Notes under the pieces: model-generated
What the model saw: the letters and a program-made list of their open reading frames with translations, nothing else
The model's database searches: none
What the model was told of the DNA's origin: nothing
Shown: positions 12,428-24,258 of the stretch, piece by piece
Layout: every line of letters starts with the position of its first letter
How positions within the stretch are numbered: the stretch's first letter is position 1
Assembly (NCBI GenBank): GCA_949825025.1
Contig: OX463782.1
Span: 1,685,501-1,749,500 of the forward strand
DNA: 64,000 nucleotides
Direction: 5' to 3'
DNA from: Siphlonurus alternatus
Taxonomy: Eukaryota > Arthropoda > Insecta > Ephemeroptera > Siphlonuridae
Translations under genes and position numbers: made by a program

Positions 12428-14480
12428 AAAGGGTGGTTTAAAACTATTGTGTGTTTGCCACAATGTTTTAGAATGCTATTTGAAGTCATTTTTGTTATCC
12501 TTGATTCAAAATATATGATTAATTAAGGATTAATGTCAGTGGGCTTAGTAGATGGTGAACCACTCTGAAAATTTCAGTAAACCTTCCTGACATCATGAAA
12601 TAATTTTCCATGAAAAAAAAAAAAAAAAAAAGTACACCAAATTCGTGGAATTTTTTTAGATATTCAGTACTGTATTAAGATTAGCACTGTTTTAAATTGG
12701 GACTGCTGTGACTTTTAGTCAAATTAGTATCTGTGTCACATGTAAAAATTTACATTAGAAAAAAAAAAAAAAGTTATTTTTGTCCTTTATTTATGGACTA
12801 CAAATATTTTCAGTTCATCATGGGAAAATATTGAGCAATGGCCACTGCGGTGACATTAATCCATGTCAAGGGGAACTCGGGAGGAGTAGTGTGAATTCAG
12901 GCAGGTGCTCTCATCAAATTATCATCAAGTGTTTAACAATTACCTAAACAAGCAGTGGGAAAATAACAAACAAAATTTTTATAAGTAATTATAAATACAT
13001 GTTTGTTTTCCTTCAGTAATTTTTAAGGCAACCGTATAAATGGATGTATTGAATTTTTGTACTCTAGCTTATTCAACTTGGCATGTTCACCTAAAAATAT
13101 GAGTGTTTACTTTTTCTACCTTTATTTTCCTCATTTTATATTCTTAATCTTTGTTGTGTCCCTGTTTGTCATTTGATTTACTTAAAGATGAGCATTTGGT
13201 CTGGTTTTATGTTGTAAAAAGAAGTTATTGTTTATCCCTGAAATGCCTCTCTTTAAAAATAATGTCTTCACATCCAAATAAATATTCAATAAGATGAATT
13301 ACTAAAACTTTGGCCAGCAAATGTTAAAAATTATCTGCACTTTGGACTATCTTGATTTTATTTACTTATAATTGTACCTGTTTTGTTTATTTCCTATTAA
13401 TTTTATGATACTTCTCATAAATATTTTATGTTTTGTATTATTTCAATTAAATAATTTGCAATGTCTGTTGGCAGCAGTTGTTGACACTGGTAAAAACTAA
13501 AGATCTGACCACGCAAAACAAAAATTTGCATTAGGATTTTTCTGTAATTTTCTTCTGACTGGATAAAGTGATAATATTTATATGATATAGTTTAAGAAAT
13601 TGTACATACTGTAATTTTGCTTTTTTGAGTGTGTGTATTAGCTGTTTGTAATGGTTCAATTTAAATTATTTTTTTCGATCTGTTTTGAAAATTTGCTGTT
13701 TTGACAATTTACCTTTTAGGTGTTGGGGTGTAGTATATTATTATACTAAACTTATACAAAAAAAAGTATCATGTGACTGGTTGAAGCAAACGAAATGGGA
13801 GTGAATGATAATCATTAATTTCTTGCTTTACGTGATAGTGCTGAAAATATGTAATTATACAGTAAATTATGCAATCATGTTACTGGGCAATCACTACTGC
13901 ATAAGCCCAGTGGGCAAAATGTATGTTTACACTAGACAGTATCTTTTAGATCTGATCTTGCATAGTTTGTTAATGATTGAGCTTTAATTAATTTATTTAA
14001 TATTAATAAATGCACAATGCTATTAATTTGTTCATATATTCATACATTTTTTTCTGCAAACAAAAAATATTAGTATTAAATAATATAAAGGATAAAATTA
14101 TAGCATTAATCTGCTTAATTAAAAATACCTTACATTTAGGTAATTTTTTTTTATTGTGAATGTGAGCAGCAAAAAACTTAAAATTGTTATTCCTCTAATC
14201 TGCTAGATATCTTGAAAACTATATAAGTCTCATTTTGGGTTAATTTTGTTTAATGAAGTATATACAATATATGAAATTAAGGAAAGCTGATATTCTCAAG
14301 TAGTAAACAGGACCTATTTTCCGGCCAGTGTATATTTAGGATGATATTATCAGTAATTTATCATTTGAAATTATTTCTCCTTTATTTTTCACTTCTTTGT
14401 ACTTGTCCAGGCTACTCTTTTCATTAATTGTGTGTATTAGTTGTCTGTGAATAATTAATAATTATTGAATAAAGAAATAT
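12428..14480 (+). other. IFT74 3-prime UTR and AT-rich downstream sequence
   Basis: No further ORF of interest is seen. AATAAA signals at 13277-13282 and 14468-14473 are candidate polyadenylation sites. About 12516-12850 is clearly homologous to 37812-38165 in the last intron of BTB copy B. Confidence 0.5.
12516..12850. repeat. Dispersed about 340-bp repeat (copy 1)
   Basis: Shares long matched stretches with 37812-38165, including GTCAGTGGGCTTAGTAGATG then GTGAACCACTCTGAAAATTTC, and GTGACTTTTAGTCAAAT. Same orientation in both places. No terminal repeats are evident, so this could be a segmental copy rather than a transposon. Confidence 0.8.
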
Positions 14481-14667
14481 ATAAAAACAAACAACTTTTA
14501 TTTCCCCTATATATTTTATAGCTATATATTATAGATTCTATGTAATAAATACTGTATGCATTTTTGTTTTTTTCTTAGAATTTCAATATTATGATTTCTC
14601 TATTTCCTACAACGCATTCACTTTTAGAGGAAATAGGCAGGTAGTGAAAAGTCAAAATATATATAAT

Positions 14668-15022
14668 TAAGGGTAAGGTAACGCCACCAATGTTAAAAAA
14701 AATCCCTCTCACAAAAATTCTGAAAAAAATTTAAAATGTTCTCCTCTATACCCCCTATCAGTACCTAAAATATCAGGTATACAAATACGATCTAGTTTTT
14801 GAGTTATGAATTTTTAAAGTTGACTACTTTAACATGGAGAAATGAAACTCCCATGTTAAATTAGTCAACTTTAAAAATTCATAACTCAAAAACTAGATCG
14901 TATTTGTATACCTGATATTTTAGGTACTGATAGGGGGTGTAGAGGAGAACATTTTAATTTTTTTTTCAGAATTTTTGTGAGAGGGATTTTTTTTAACATT
15001 GGTGGCGTTACCTTACCCTTAA
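14668..15022. mobile_element. Palindromic MITE, TTAAGGGTAAGGTAACGCC family
   Basis: About 355-bp near-perfect palindrome with ends TTAAGGGTAAGGTAACGCCA and the complement. The arms carry ATCCCTCTCACAAAAATTCT and TATCAGGTATACAAATACGA. It is very similar to 45488-45841, so both are probably recent insertions. Confidence 0.92.
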
Positions 15023-15456
15023 GATTGTTCTACACAATGAAACTTATGAAACGGCTAGTGTGCAGTATCTAGCGTTTTTTGGTATTACATGCATGCATAT
15101 AATTATATTATTTTATGCAAATGCATCTCATGGCAAACGTTTTGTTTTGCAACAAGTAGAATATATTTTAAAAATTTGCTTTTATTTCACAATTTCTATA
15201 TGTATACATATATATCAATAGCTAGTGAATTAAACAAAAGAAAAATATTTAAATTGTTATATTTAATTGCCATCAAAAATATCAAATACAAACAATGAAT
15301 GGAAAAAAATAAATAAACAAACAAAATGATACAGCTATTATGTATGATATGGCTATTATATGAGTAAACTGAGAGATAGCAAATTTGAAACATCCAATAT
15401 TTCATAAAATTATGAACACACAAAGTAATTTTTGTTCTTGCAATAAATTATACATC

Positions 15457-15830
15457 TAGAGCCAACATTATAACAATGAGCTGAACAAAATAATAATTTT
15501 ATTGAATGGGAGATTTTACCATAGTTTAAATTTGCACATCAGACACTGAAACTGTTAATGAATGAGTACAAATTGCAAACCCAATGAAGTTTATATAAAG
15601 ATCTGACAGTAAATTTAGGTGATTATAAACAAAATTTTTGATATAGAGCCAACATTATAACAATGAGCTGAACAAAATAATAATTTTATTGAATGGGAGA
15701 TTTTACCATAGTTTAAATTTGCACATCAGACACTGAAACTGTTAATGAATGAGTACAAATTGCAAACCCAATGAAGTTTATATAAAGATCTGACAGTAAA
15801 TTTAGGTGATTATAAACAAAATTTTTGATA
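15457..15830. repeat. Perfect 187-bp tandem duplication
   Basis: 15457-15643 and 15644-15830 read as identical, both starting TAGAGCCAACATTATAAC and ending AAACAAAATTTTTGATA. It is not a microsatellite; the unit is ordinary AT-rich spacer sequence. Confidence 0.95.
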
Positions 15831-17059
15831 TTTTAGCTGCAAAATGTTCATACATTGTAATTAAGTGTAACAGCAAAACCATCCATAAACTCTTAATTAA
15901 TGATGCATATATTTTAAGTGTTATAGAACATAGCTGGCATGAGGCCACCAGACACATAAGCTGCAGATATTTGCAATGAGAGCTATTTTTCTCACCTTTA
16001 ACTTTTGTCACGTCAAATACTAGATGTATCTTACAATTAGTTGCATCTACAGTACACTGCATAGCTTTTCAGGTTTTTAATTTTATAATTTTTTTTATTT
16101 TTATTATTGGTTACTTTTATTCTACAAATCAACCAAGGTACGTGCATTATACACAATAACCTTATTGGTTGAAGACATTTGCATGAAAAATATGTTTCTT
16201 CAAGACCTAGATTAATTACTATAAAACTACCACATCAGCAATCTCTAGCACAGCTAGATTAAATCTTATTTATGGTTTCAAACTAGAACGAAAATGAAAA
16301 TAAAGTTGACTGTAATTGACAGACAATTGTTTTCAAATTTTTCACAAGAAACTTAAATACAATTTTTATTACCCTTTAATTATCAAGTTAAAGTTTTTTT
16401 TTTTTTTTTTTTTTTTTTAAGAAGGAAAGAAAGTACAGTATTTTAAAGTACATTTTATCAAAATTAAACCTAAAATCTCTAATACAATATTATATGTCCT
16501 ATATAAATTTAAAAATTTGAAATTTTTTTAAAGTAGGTAACACAATGGTATAATAGACATGTTCTAATAAAAGCAGGCAAAAAAAGAGCATTGTATTAGG
16601 CGGTACAAAATTCAACTCTTCCTTCCTTCTTATCAGAGAGCTCGGCCATTGTTACAATAATTATCAAAAATGCACGCCTTCCTACGCCTGGCTCGGCCTA
16701 TCTCCTTCTCCCTCTGTGTCCCAAGAAAAGCTAACATCCTGAAATGAAAGTGTAATATAATGAGCCGAGTCAGACATTGGAATAAAGGTGTGCATTTTTT
16801 TATAAACAATAACAGCAGCCAAGCGCTTAGGTACAGTCACAGTAAAAAAAAAAAAAAAAAAAATAATGAAAATACTCTGCATTAAATAGCCATCACCAAA
16901 AGTTTGCTAAACAAACTTGGCCTCATGAAATGATAACACTTCATGCACTGTGTAAGTGCAGTATTATAGGTGCATTAATTGTAGTTACGATGGCTATAAT
17001 GCAAAGGGATTCTGTACTCCCCTCCCTCTCCAATGGACTTTCTGACTCATATATTGTCT

Positions 17060-17456
17060 TTTCCGAATACGGCCTTGTCGCGTTGAATGCACCGGTTCTT
17101 GTTAGATCACCGAAGTTAAGCAACATTGAGCGTGGTTAGTACTTGGAGGGGTGACGCTGTAAAAAGTGACACTGCTGCCATCTACTGGCAAATGTTGTAT
17201 GTACGGCGGCACAATTGATCACAGTGCTGCCATCTCTCGGAATATTTCCGAAGGAAAGTGATCCCCGGGCCCCTGTATGTTCAAATACTGCAGGCCTCAC
17301 AGATCTGGTAGTCGAGCCCAGAAAAGTGCAGGAAAGGGTTCTGGGAGCCTGGTAAGCCCCAGCTCGGTCGCAAGATGATTCTTACACACAAGGTTAAATA
17401 CCTGGCCACACCCGAAAGGGTAAAATGGCGTCAAGGATATTAACTTTTTTAGTGTA
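17060..17456 (+). mobile_element. 5S-rRNA-headed SINE sharing its tail with a tRNA SINE
   Basis: 17063-17156 closely resembles metazoan 5S rRNA: ACGGCC, GCGTTGAATGCACCGGTTCT, GATCACCGAAGTTAAGCAAC, GGTTAGTACTTGG then GGGTGAC, so the internal pol III promoter region is largely kept. After about 17270 the sequence matches the tail of the tRNA-headed SINE at 4304, through GTAAGCCCCAGC and CACCCGAAAGGGTAAAATGG. It is a SINE3-type retroposon rather than a functional 5S gene, because the 5S end is missing. Confidence 0.88.
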
Positions 17457-17730
17457 TTTTATTATATTGTGTTTTCAAGCTTGGAGAGAAAACATTCATG
17501 GTGTAGCTGGAGTATATATATAAACTCCCAACACTAAATAACACAATACATTTGCCCCATCAATCACAACTGTACCATGAATAAGGGGAGTTTATCGGAA
17601 GGACAATTTAGGACACTAACTGATATCTGTGGAAAAAATTCTATCATGTAAATTTTCTGAAAACAAGTACAGTACTCATGGAGGAAATAGACAGGAGAGC
17701 ATTCTAGAAGTACGCGCCCCTGTTAATAAA

Positions 17731-18582
17731 GGAGATAAGAGTGTTAACCGCTACGAGTACCATCTATACGCAGTTTTTCGACCTAACCTAACATCGGCTG
17801 CCTAGCCGCAATTATAGAATATGTAGAAGAATGGGTATTCGCGACAATGGAGTTCCACAATAACAGTTGATTGCAGGCATAAGAAACTTACGATTTATTA
17901 TTTGCTGAGAATATTTAAGCATTTAATGCAATATTGTACTGTTAATCAATTGATAAAATATATAGTAACTTATCATAGATTTCAATAGAATTCCCGGTGG
18001 TATGGCGGTTCACTTTCCTGCTAGAGAATACCCATCCTTCTACCGGCCTTCTACTTGTCCTAGCTTCCCGCCTTTTATTGCATCAGCTGCACTGCTGAAT
18101 GGCTGCTGCATGAGTTGTTTGTGACATTTTTCTTCGTGAGCACAACATTTAATTATTTCCTATTTCTCAATAAAATGGCTTGGTTGAGCAATTCTTAACT
18201 TCAATCCATGTATATTAGCAATACATGAAAGTGCTTTTTATTTGTTTAGAACACGCCAAAGTTTAGATACAGCACAGATAAGTGGGTGATGCAAAGCCGC
18301 GAACACAGTAACACACTAGCGATTTCGATAAATCTTTTTGTGATGAAAATTGTGCCTTGGAATAAACAGACCGCATGTAGAAGACTGGAAATTTAATAAG
18401 GTATGCGAGTGTATCTTTTATTTCACGGTGGCTTGAACTGTTGGTTAGCACTAAAAGGAAATGTGAATCGTCAATCGAACTTCGCATCTAATAAGCATAA
18501 TAATCCGCTTGGGCGACGATGTTAGGTTAGGTCGAAAAACTTCATATGGATGGCGCTAGTGCCGATTAACACCCTTATCTCC
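17731..18582. mobile_element. MITE-like element with about 65-bp inverted ends
   Basis: The left end GGAGATAAGAGTGTTAACCG and TTTTTCGACCTAACCTAACA recur inverted at about 18515-18582. A second inner inverted pair (GAAGAATGGGTATTC near 17828, GAATACCCATCCTTC near 18027) nests inside. There is no coding potential. It lies downstream of BTB copy A. Confidence 0.75.
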
Positions 18583-18715
18583 AGCTCTATATCCCTGTTG
18601 GGTATCCTTCTATAATTTATCCATGACAGTACTAAATTATTTTTGAGAAAAATTAGAATTTTTTTAAATGCAAATGTTAAAAATTTTAATGACAATGTCA
18701 ACCCTTAAGAGAGAT

Positions 18716-21700
18716 TTACTGACTATCAACAATGTAATGTACATAACTGAAATCTGTACTACCGATGAAACGTGCATTTTCAGTCCCATCAAAGAGGTCA
18801 GTGTAGTGTATATTACCCTTTGTGACACATTTTGCAGGATAACGTCCAGACTTGTGGAACACGATCTTCACACTCAAGCGTGTCCCAGGCTTTGATACAA
18901 ACTTCTTCTTGTAAGGCACCTGTACAGTGGAGTTGTAGCTGACACGGGACATGAAGCGAGTGGCTGAGAGGATTTTCCTCTCTGGTCTTTTTAGCAGAAA
19001 AACGGTCAAGTCTTCATCATAAGAGTCTTCACCACCAGCGTCTGGCTCTTTGAGCTGCGTTGGTATCACAACTCCGAGCTGCGTAAATGGCTGTGGTAAA
19101 TCACAGTAAAAATGAGAAAAATGAGAAGTCGTCAGCACATCATTGGAGTTCTCTAAATTGAAGCTGTCTGTAGCATTTTTGCAAGCCTCAAGTTTGCTTT
19201 GCTTGTTGTCTGTACCAAATACGAAGAAAGACTCAAAGCTTGGAGTTTTCCTTGGACTTCTTTCACTTGAGATATTCTCAGGCACGACTGCTGTCTTACA
19301 CTTGGTGTGCACCAACATAACTCCAAACTTCTGAGGTAGGTTTAGCAAATCACCTATAGCTGGACCATTTGAGAACTCTTCCGGCTTCATAGCTAAGAAG
19401 CGGATGTGAGGAATGACGGGGGCCAGGGCTTCTCTCAGGTTCTCTGGTGTATCTTCCTCGCCCCTGCGCTGCACATCTCGTTCAGCCCAGCGCTCACTCG
19501 CCTCGTACAGCTCAAGCTCTGAGCAGACTCTCAACTGGTCACACTGCACCAGCGACACCAGCTGAGACTGCGAGATCTCCAGGAAACTGTCCAGACGTAG
19601 AGCTGATGAGGTTTCTTTTTGAATGATCTAAAACAACAGATAAACAAACGTCTTAAATTTGAAGTCCATATTGGCAGCAATTTCTTTATATTCTTGTTTT
19701 CATAGTACACAACAAGTTTTATTTACAGTATACTGAAACAAGAAAAAATTTAGTTACAATATTATAATTTTCACAAACCCAATGTATCATTTTAAGTTGG
19801 AGAAATATTTAATGGCCGCTATTAGAATAAATTTATGTTACAAAATACTCAAAAACTGACCAAATGATACGAACTCAATAGACTGACACAAGATTTATTG
19901 AGATAACTGATTGAGATAAGGTAATTGATGTTTGGATTGTCATCAAAATGATTGCTGATATGAAATACTGTACTTTAGAGCTTGAAAAGCTACCGGTATT
20001 GCTGCTGGCTGAGACAAATGTTGAATTTTAAAATCTTCATTGCAAATAATTAACACTGGCAAATATTCAAATATTCCCTTGTAACAGTGAGGTAGGGCTG
20101 GTGAAAAATGTAACTGTAATTAAACACACACAGCAGTAAATAATTCAGTTATGCACTTTTACAAATATTATGTGAAAACAACTTGATATTCAATCAAGCA
20201 ATGGAAAACCGACATGATTTTTTTTTAAATTCAGAAATGAATAGTAGAATCAGGGGGGTGCAACTTCATATGCACAAGCCGGACGCGTTTGAAGTGACGG
20301 TTGGTGGCGTCTGTTTGTGGCGTCGGTTACGTCCAGCGCCTCTGTGAGAAGGATCCCGCAGAAAAACACAATCGAAATGTTGATGACGTCATATAATAGA
20401 AATTTTAAACCAATCACAGACCGGAACAACTTTGCGCATCTTTCTACTCTGCGCATGCCCCTCCCTTCAATTCAATATGCGTCAACTCAAAGTCGGCCCC
20501 GCCCCCCGCGTAGGAGCCTTTTGATAGATGGCGCTAGCATCGCAGAGGATTTTTCGCCCCACCTCCCCGGCTCCGCCCACTTTACGCGTCCGATTATTTA
20601 GCATTGGCTTGATGGCTCCTGGTAGAATTAAGTTAATATGTTACAAGTTATGCTACTCTGAATTTGTTCAGATTTTTTTGAGTCCCCCGGAATTGTTTTT
20701 AAATAATTGTTGAAAATTCTGTAAGTTACGTTTGCCCCCCCCCCCCCTTGGTTCCTTAAAAAAACGGATAAGAAATAAAGAAATATTGACGCCTACAGGG
20801 GGTGTAGCCACACTTCCATAATTATTTAAAAATAGTTTCGTGAATAAAAAAAAAATCTGAAAAAATTTAGAATAGCATAATTTTGTACCCTCTATTGGGA
20901 CTCTATTCGTTACTGCAATAAAAAAAATTCATGTCGGTTGTCCATTCTTTACAAGAGAGACATAAAAAAAAAATAATTAAAACCATGTTGAAGTTATACA
21001 AAATAACAGCAATTTAATTGCAGATTATGTCAGCAACAACAAATAGTCTCAATTACAACCTCCCCCTCCTCTCACCTGCAGGGCGGTCTCCAGCAGGCGA
21101 GGCTCGTCGTTGTTGCTGGCAAACATGAGGGCGCGCCACATGTTGTCCGGGTAGAGCGACCGCCACAGAAAGGCTCGTAGCCTCGCCAGCAGAGAGGCGT
21201 GCAGGAGGTACTTCTTGGACGCGTACAGCAGCTCACACGCAACCTCAAAATTGTCCAGATGTACACGACCCTTGTACATGTACCTGCAATGTGTGGGAGA
21301 GTTAGTACTGGGGAGGGAAGGAAGTATTATGAGCAATTACAAATTGAAAGCAGTTCATTAGGATTGAAACAACTTTTTAAAACTTGCACATATTATGTAA
21401 TGAACTTTGAGCTCATTTTTCAATGTCCACCAGAGCAAAGTACAAAGTATATTAGTGACTTAATTTGCACTATCCCCCTCCCACCACTGCAGAACTCACA
21501 GTAACATTGCAGAGAAAGCAGCTGGCGTGATGTCCGGCAAGAAGATTGGCTTGTCTTTCTCATACAAAGGTCCGTACAACATGGCTGCCATCGCTGGGCT
21601 ACTCTTGGCCAACATCAGACGGTGGACCTTGAACTCCTGACAACACAAACTATATAGGTAGTATAGGTACAGACTAAAAAAGAACTGGGAAACCATTTAA

Positions 21701-21924
21701 AAAAAAAAAAGAAATTTTCAAGCATATAAATTCCAGTATATCAAGCCTGCAACTGAAGGATCATTCTAAGATTATTTGACGATGGTTCCCAAATTCACCT
21801 TTTTGTCTTTTCCGACAATGAAGACACAGTCGGTCCACATCTCATGGTGCAGGATGTAACTGTCTCTCTCAGTCACCGTTTCACAGGTCTGCTGCCACTC
21901 CGTCATCACCAAACCCTCCATCAT
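18716..21924 (-). CDS. BTB-BACK-PHR-like protein, copy A
   Basis: BTBD1/2/3/6-type proteins commonly act as Cullin-3 substrate adaptors. The exons in transcript order are 21927-21799 (ATG at 21924), 21636-21500, 21283-21076 and 19627-18716; frames join to 460 aa. The BTB domain spans about residues 25-125 and includes TDCVFIVG and HRLMLAKSSPAMAAMLYG. The BACK region follows, with ELLYASKKYL, SLYPDNMWRAL and LYEASERWAERD. A diverged PHR-like C-terminus covers about residues 335-460, with DEDLTVFLLKRP, FHKSGRYPAK and FSYVHYIV. The first coding exon is preceded by a splice acceptor (CAG then TCGATG), so a 5-prime exon lies upstream. BTB and BACK residues are almost the same as in copy B at 35197, but the C-terminal third differs much more. 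BTBD subfamily not decided. Confidence 0.9.
20197..20952. mobile_element. CRE-family palindromic MITE split by a GC-rich insertion
   Basis: The left arm (ACCGACATGATTTTTTTT then CAGAAATGAATAG) and right arm (ending TTCATGTCGGTTGTCCATT) are an inverted pair. The inner sequence TTATGCTACTCTGAATTTG at about 20647 matches the CRE palindrome family. Between about 20252 and 20640 a GC-rich, non-palindromic segment interrupts the left arm. It lies in intron 3 of BTB copy A. Confidence 0.7.
20255..20610. promoter_or_regulatory. GC-rich promoter-like block inside an intron
   Basis: CpG-rich against an AT-rich background, with TGATGACGTCATA (TGACGTCA 20384-20391), AAACCAATCAC (CCAAT box near 20410), CTGCGCATGCCC (NRF1-like), and GGCCCCGCCCCCCGCG (GC box near 20495). 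This mix is typical of TATA-less animal promoters. No ORF worth calling follows on either strand, so it may be a captured promoter or an unrelated insertion. Confidence 0.4.
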
Positions 21925-22112
21925 CGACTGTCGGACAATAACACAACAATTAGAAGTAGGCTTATAAAAAGGCTTTCAGCAGTTGGGGCCAAGAAGGAGG
22001 ATCTGTCACTTGCAATGAAACGTTCCTTTCTCTCTCCCCCTCTACATTACTTACATGCAGTATTACAAATCTTAGTTTACATGTGGATTTAACTGCGCGC
22101 GGCGGATACCTT

Positions 22113-22155
22113 GAAAATAAATTTTAAGGATCTTATGGATGCCGCCATTTGGTCT
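22113..22155 (-). promoter_or_regulatory. Candidate TATA-less promoter of BTB copy A
   Basis: Minus-strand AAATGGCGGC at 22150-22141 matches the YY1-type element often found at transcription starts. It is about 220 bp upstream of the first ATG. A possible 5-prime UTR exon would end at CAAG before GTATCC near 22110, feeding the acceptor at 21928. No TATA box is seen. Confidence 0.4.
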
Positions 22156-22170
22156 ATTATAGACTGTCTG

Positions 22171-22564
22171 CCCTATCTCTACGGTCTGGTTGAACCTGGT
22201 AAGGTGGCTGGTAGACTCTTACAAGCACTAAACCAGCAGTGCTGGTAAGCCGTACCTGTTCTTACCAGCCATCATGAAATGCTGATAAGCCGAACCAGGG
22301 CATACCAGGCAATACCAGCCACTGTCTGGTATTGCCTGGTATGATTTACCAGAAGATCTTGTAACTATATACTAATTTGTTATTATTTTTTAAATATTAT
22401 TAATTAACATATTAATTATAATATAATAATATTTTATATTATATTTATAATTTATACATAAATTATTTAAATAATTTATTGATATACACTGTAAATATAG
22501 ATTAATTATACAATTTAATTTTTATACTGTGTGGATCGACTGTTGATGAAAATTTACCAAAATA

Positions 22565-22601
<37 letters not shown>

Positions 22602-23721
22602 TTGCACATTAATTATGGAATGAATTGATTTATTTTAATTAATAATTTATTTAAAAATTAATACAAATTTTCAGTCGTTTTTATTAGTTACTGACACCTG
22701 GTGGTGAAAAAGTGAAGCATCATAGCAAAACATATGGAAGTGATTGAAGATGTCAACAACCGTGAAAATGACCTGTTTTACTGTTAAAATTGTGTTATAA
22801 AGTGACTTTGGAGGTAAAAAAACATCTTAACAGTAATAAATAAATCATACTGCTTAGGTGTAGGCATTAATGATTTACTTTTGTGCTCACAGAAACCCAT
22901 AATCAAGGAAAAACCATAAGTCAACTGCAGATCATTGCAGACACAATGCCAGCAGTTTGTTCTTCTTGCTCTTCATTATTTTCCTTGCATGGTAAGTACA
23001 TATTTTTATTTTGAATATTTTATGTTTCTCATCATTCAAATTAAAATCAAATATTTAATAAAAGCATACCTTCATGTTTTTTTTATTTATTTCAAAGATC
23101 GAATTGAATGATCAGAATCAAGATTATATATATGCCACAACATTTTGAATCAAAGTTTTAATGTACTGTGCCCTGCAGGAATTGGCATACTGTGAGCCAC
23201 TGAAAGATCCCAGACTACAGTATTATGGATGGAAGAGATGCAAGAAGAGTCCCTTTAAAAAGTTTCCTTCCATTCCTTAAATTTATTTCTAAATATGATT
23301 TCTGTGGCCGCCATTTTACCCGCATATCCCCACCCCGTCCCCACCTCTCAGATGTCAGCACTGCATAAGTCAAAACAAGTTTTGAGTGTATCATTTAAGT
23401 ACCAAATAAAAATTTTAAATTTATTTTTTCTGTACTTTTTCGTATATAGAAAATTAAAAAATGATTTTTGATACTAAAAAAAACTAGCAAACAGCATATT
23501 TTAAGGCAGGAGGAGGGGGAGGGAAATTTTGATCTAAGCTTGCCAGGTAAGACCTGGTATCCCATACCAGCACACCAGGTAAAATCTTACCAGCCAGGCT
23601 ATGCAGAGTGACCATTTCTTACCAGCCAGGCTGGTACGGATATAATGTTAAATTGTACCAGCAGATGGCCAAGTTTGTTACCAGGCACCTTACCAGGTTC
23701 AACCAGACCGTAGAGATAGGG
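22171..23721. mobile_element. Foldback-like element with CTTACCAGC subrepeats
   Basis: The terminal inverted repeats are about 42 bp and nearly identical (CCCTATCTCTACGGTCTGGT at 22171, complement ending at 23721). Inside each end, for about 190 bp, degenerate units built on GCTGGTAAG, CTTACCAGCC and TACCAGG recur. The core has a poly(A) run near 22568-22597 and exon-like pieces with splice consensus (GGAG|GTAAAA at 22815, CACAG|AAACC at 22891, CATG|GTAAGT at 22993, CTGCAG|GAATTG at 23180). No transposase ORF. Confidence 0.75.
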
Positions 23722-23849
23722 TGGGCTTGGCGCCATAGTATCTACAGGTATTCCAAGATCTGTACGTTAAACTGATATGACATCATTGCACTCTAGCTGA
23801 ATTAAGCTCTTGTAATACTACGGTAGAAAAGTATTGAATTTTAGGCATA

Positions 23850-24031
23850 GTATACACTATAACAGATCTTAGTTTACCTCTAGACAGTTCAGTCTAGACT
23901 AAACGGCGCCAGATATAAGCCAATGAAAAGGCTAGAATGACAGCTTGCCACCTTTTCATTGGCTGATATATCTGGCACCGTCTAGTCTACTGAACTGTCT
24001 AGAGGTAAACTAAGATCTGTTACACTGTATA
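23850..24031. mobile_element. Palindromic MITE, ACAGATCTTAGTTTACC family
   Basis: About 180-bp inverted repeat: ATAACAGATCTTAGTTTACC with the complement at 24006-24025. The centre has GCCAATGAAAAGGC on both arms, so each arm offers a CCAAT-like box. Copies at 32564-32750 and, as a half element, about 33366-33510. Confidence 0.88.
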
Positions 24032-24216
24032 CCTATAATAGCTACATCGGCTCCAAAAAGGAACACGTTTAAAAACGTATACATACATATGCATACTGTG
24101 ACTGTATACTGTACTGTTTGTAGAGATTTGAGGGTAGCTAGCAAGGCCCCAAGTAATGTACTTACTAGCTGTACTGTATTTGCATAGTACCATAAGATCA
24201 TACTTACAATATATTG

Positions 24217-24219
24217 TAA

Positions 24220-24251
<32 letters not shown>

Positions 24252-24258
24252 AAATAAA
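24217..24258. repeat. (AAAT)n microsatellite
   Basis: Simple tandem AAAT repeat in spacer DNA. Confidence 0.9.

Noticed and set aside
17063..17156. Functional 5S rRNA gene
   Set aside because: The 5-prime and 3-prime ends of 5S are missing or mutated, and a SINE tail follows without the normal T-run terminator.
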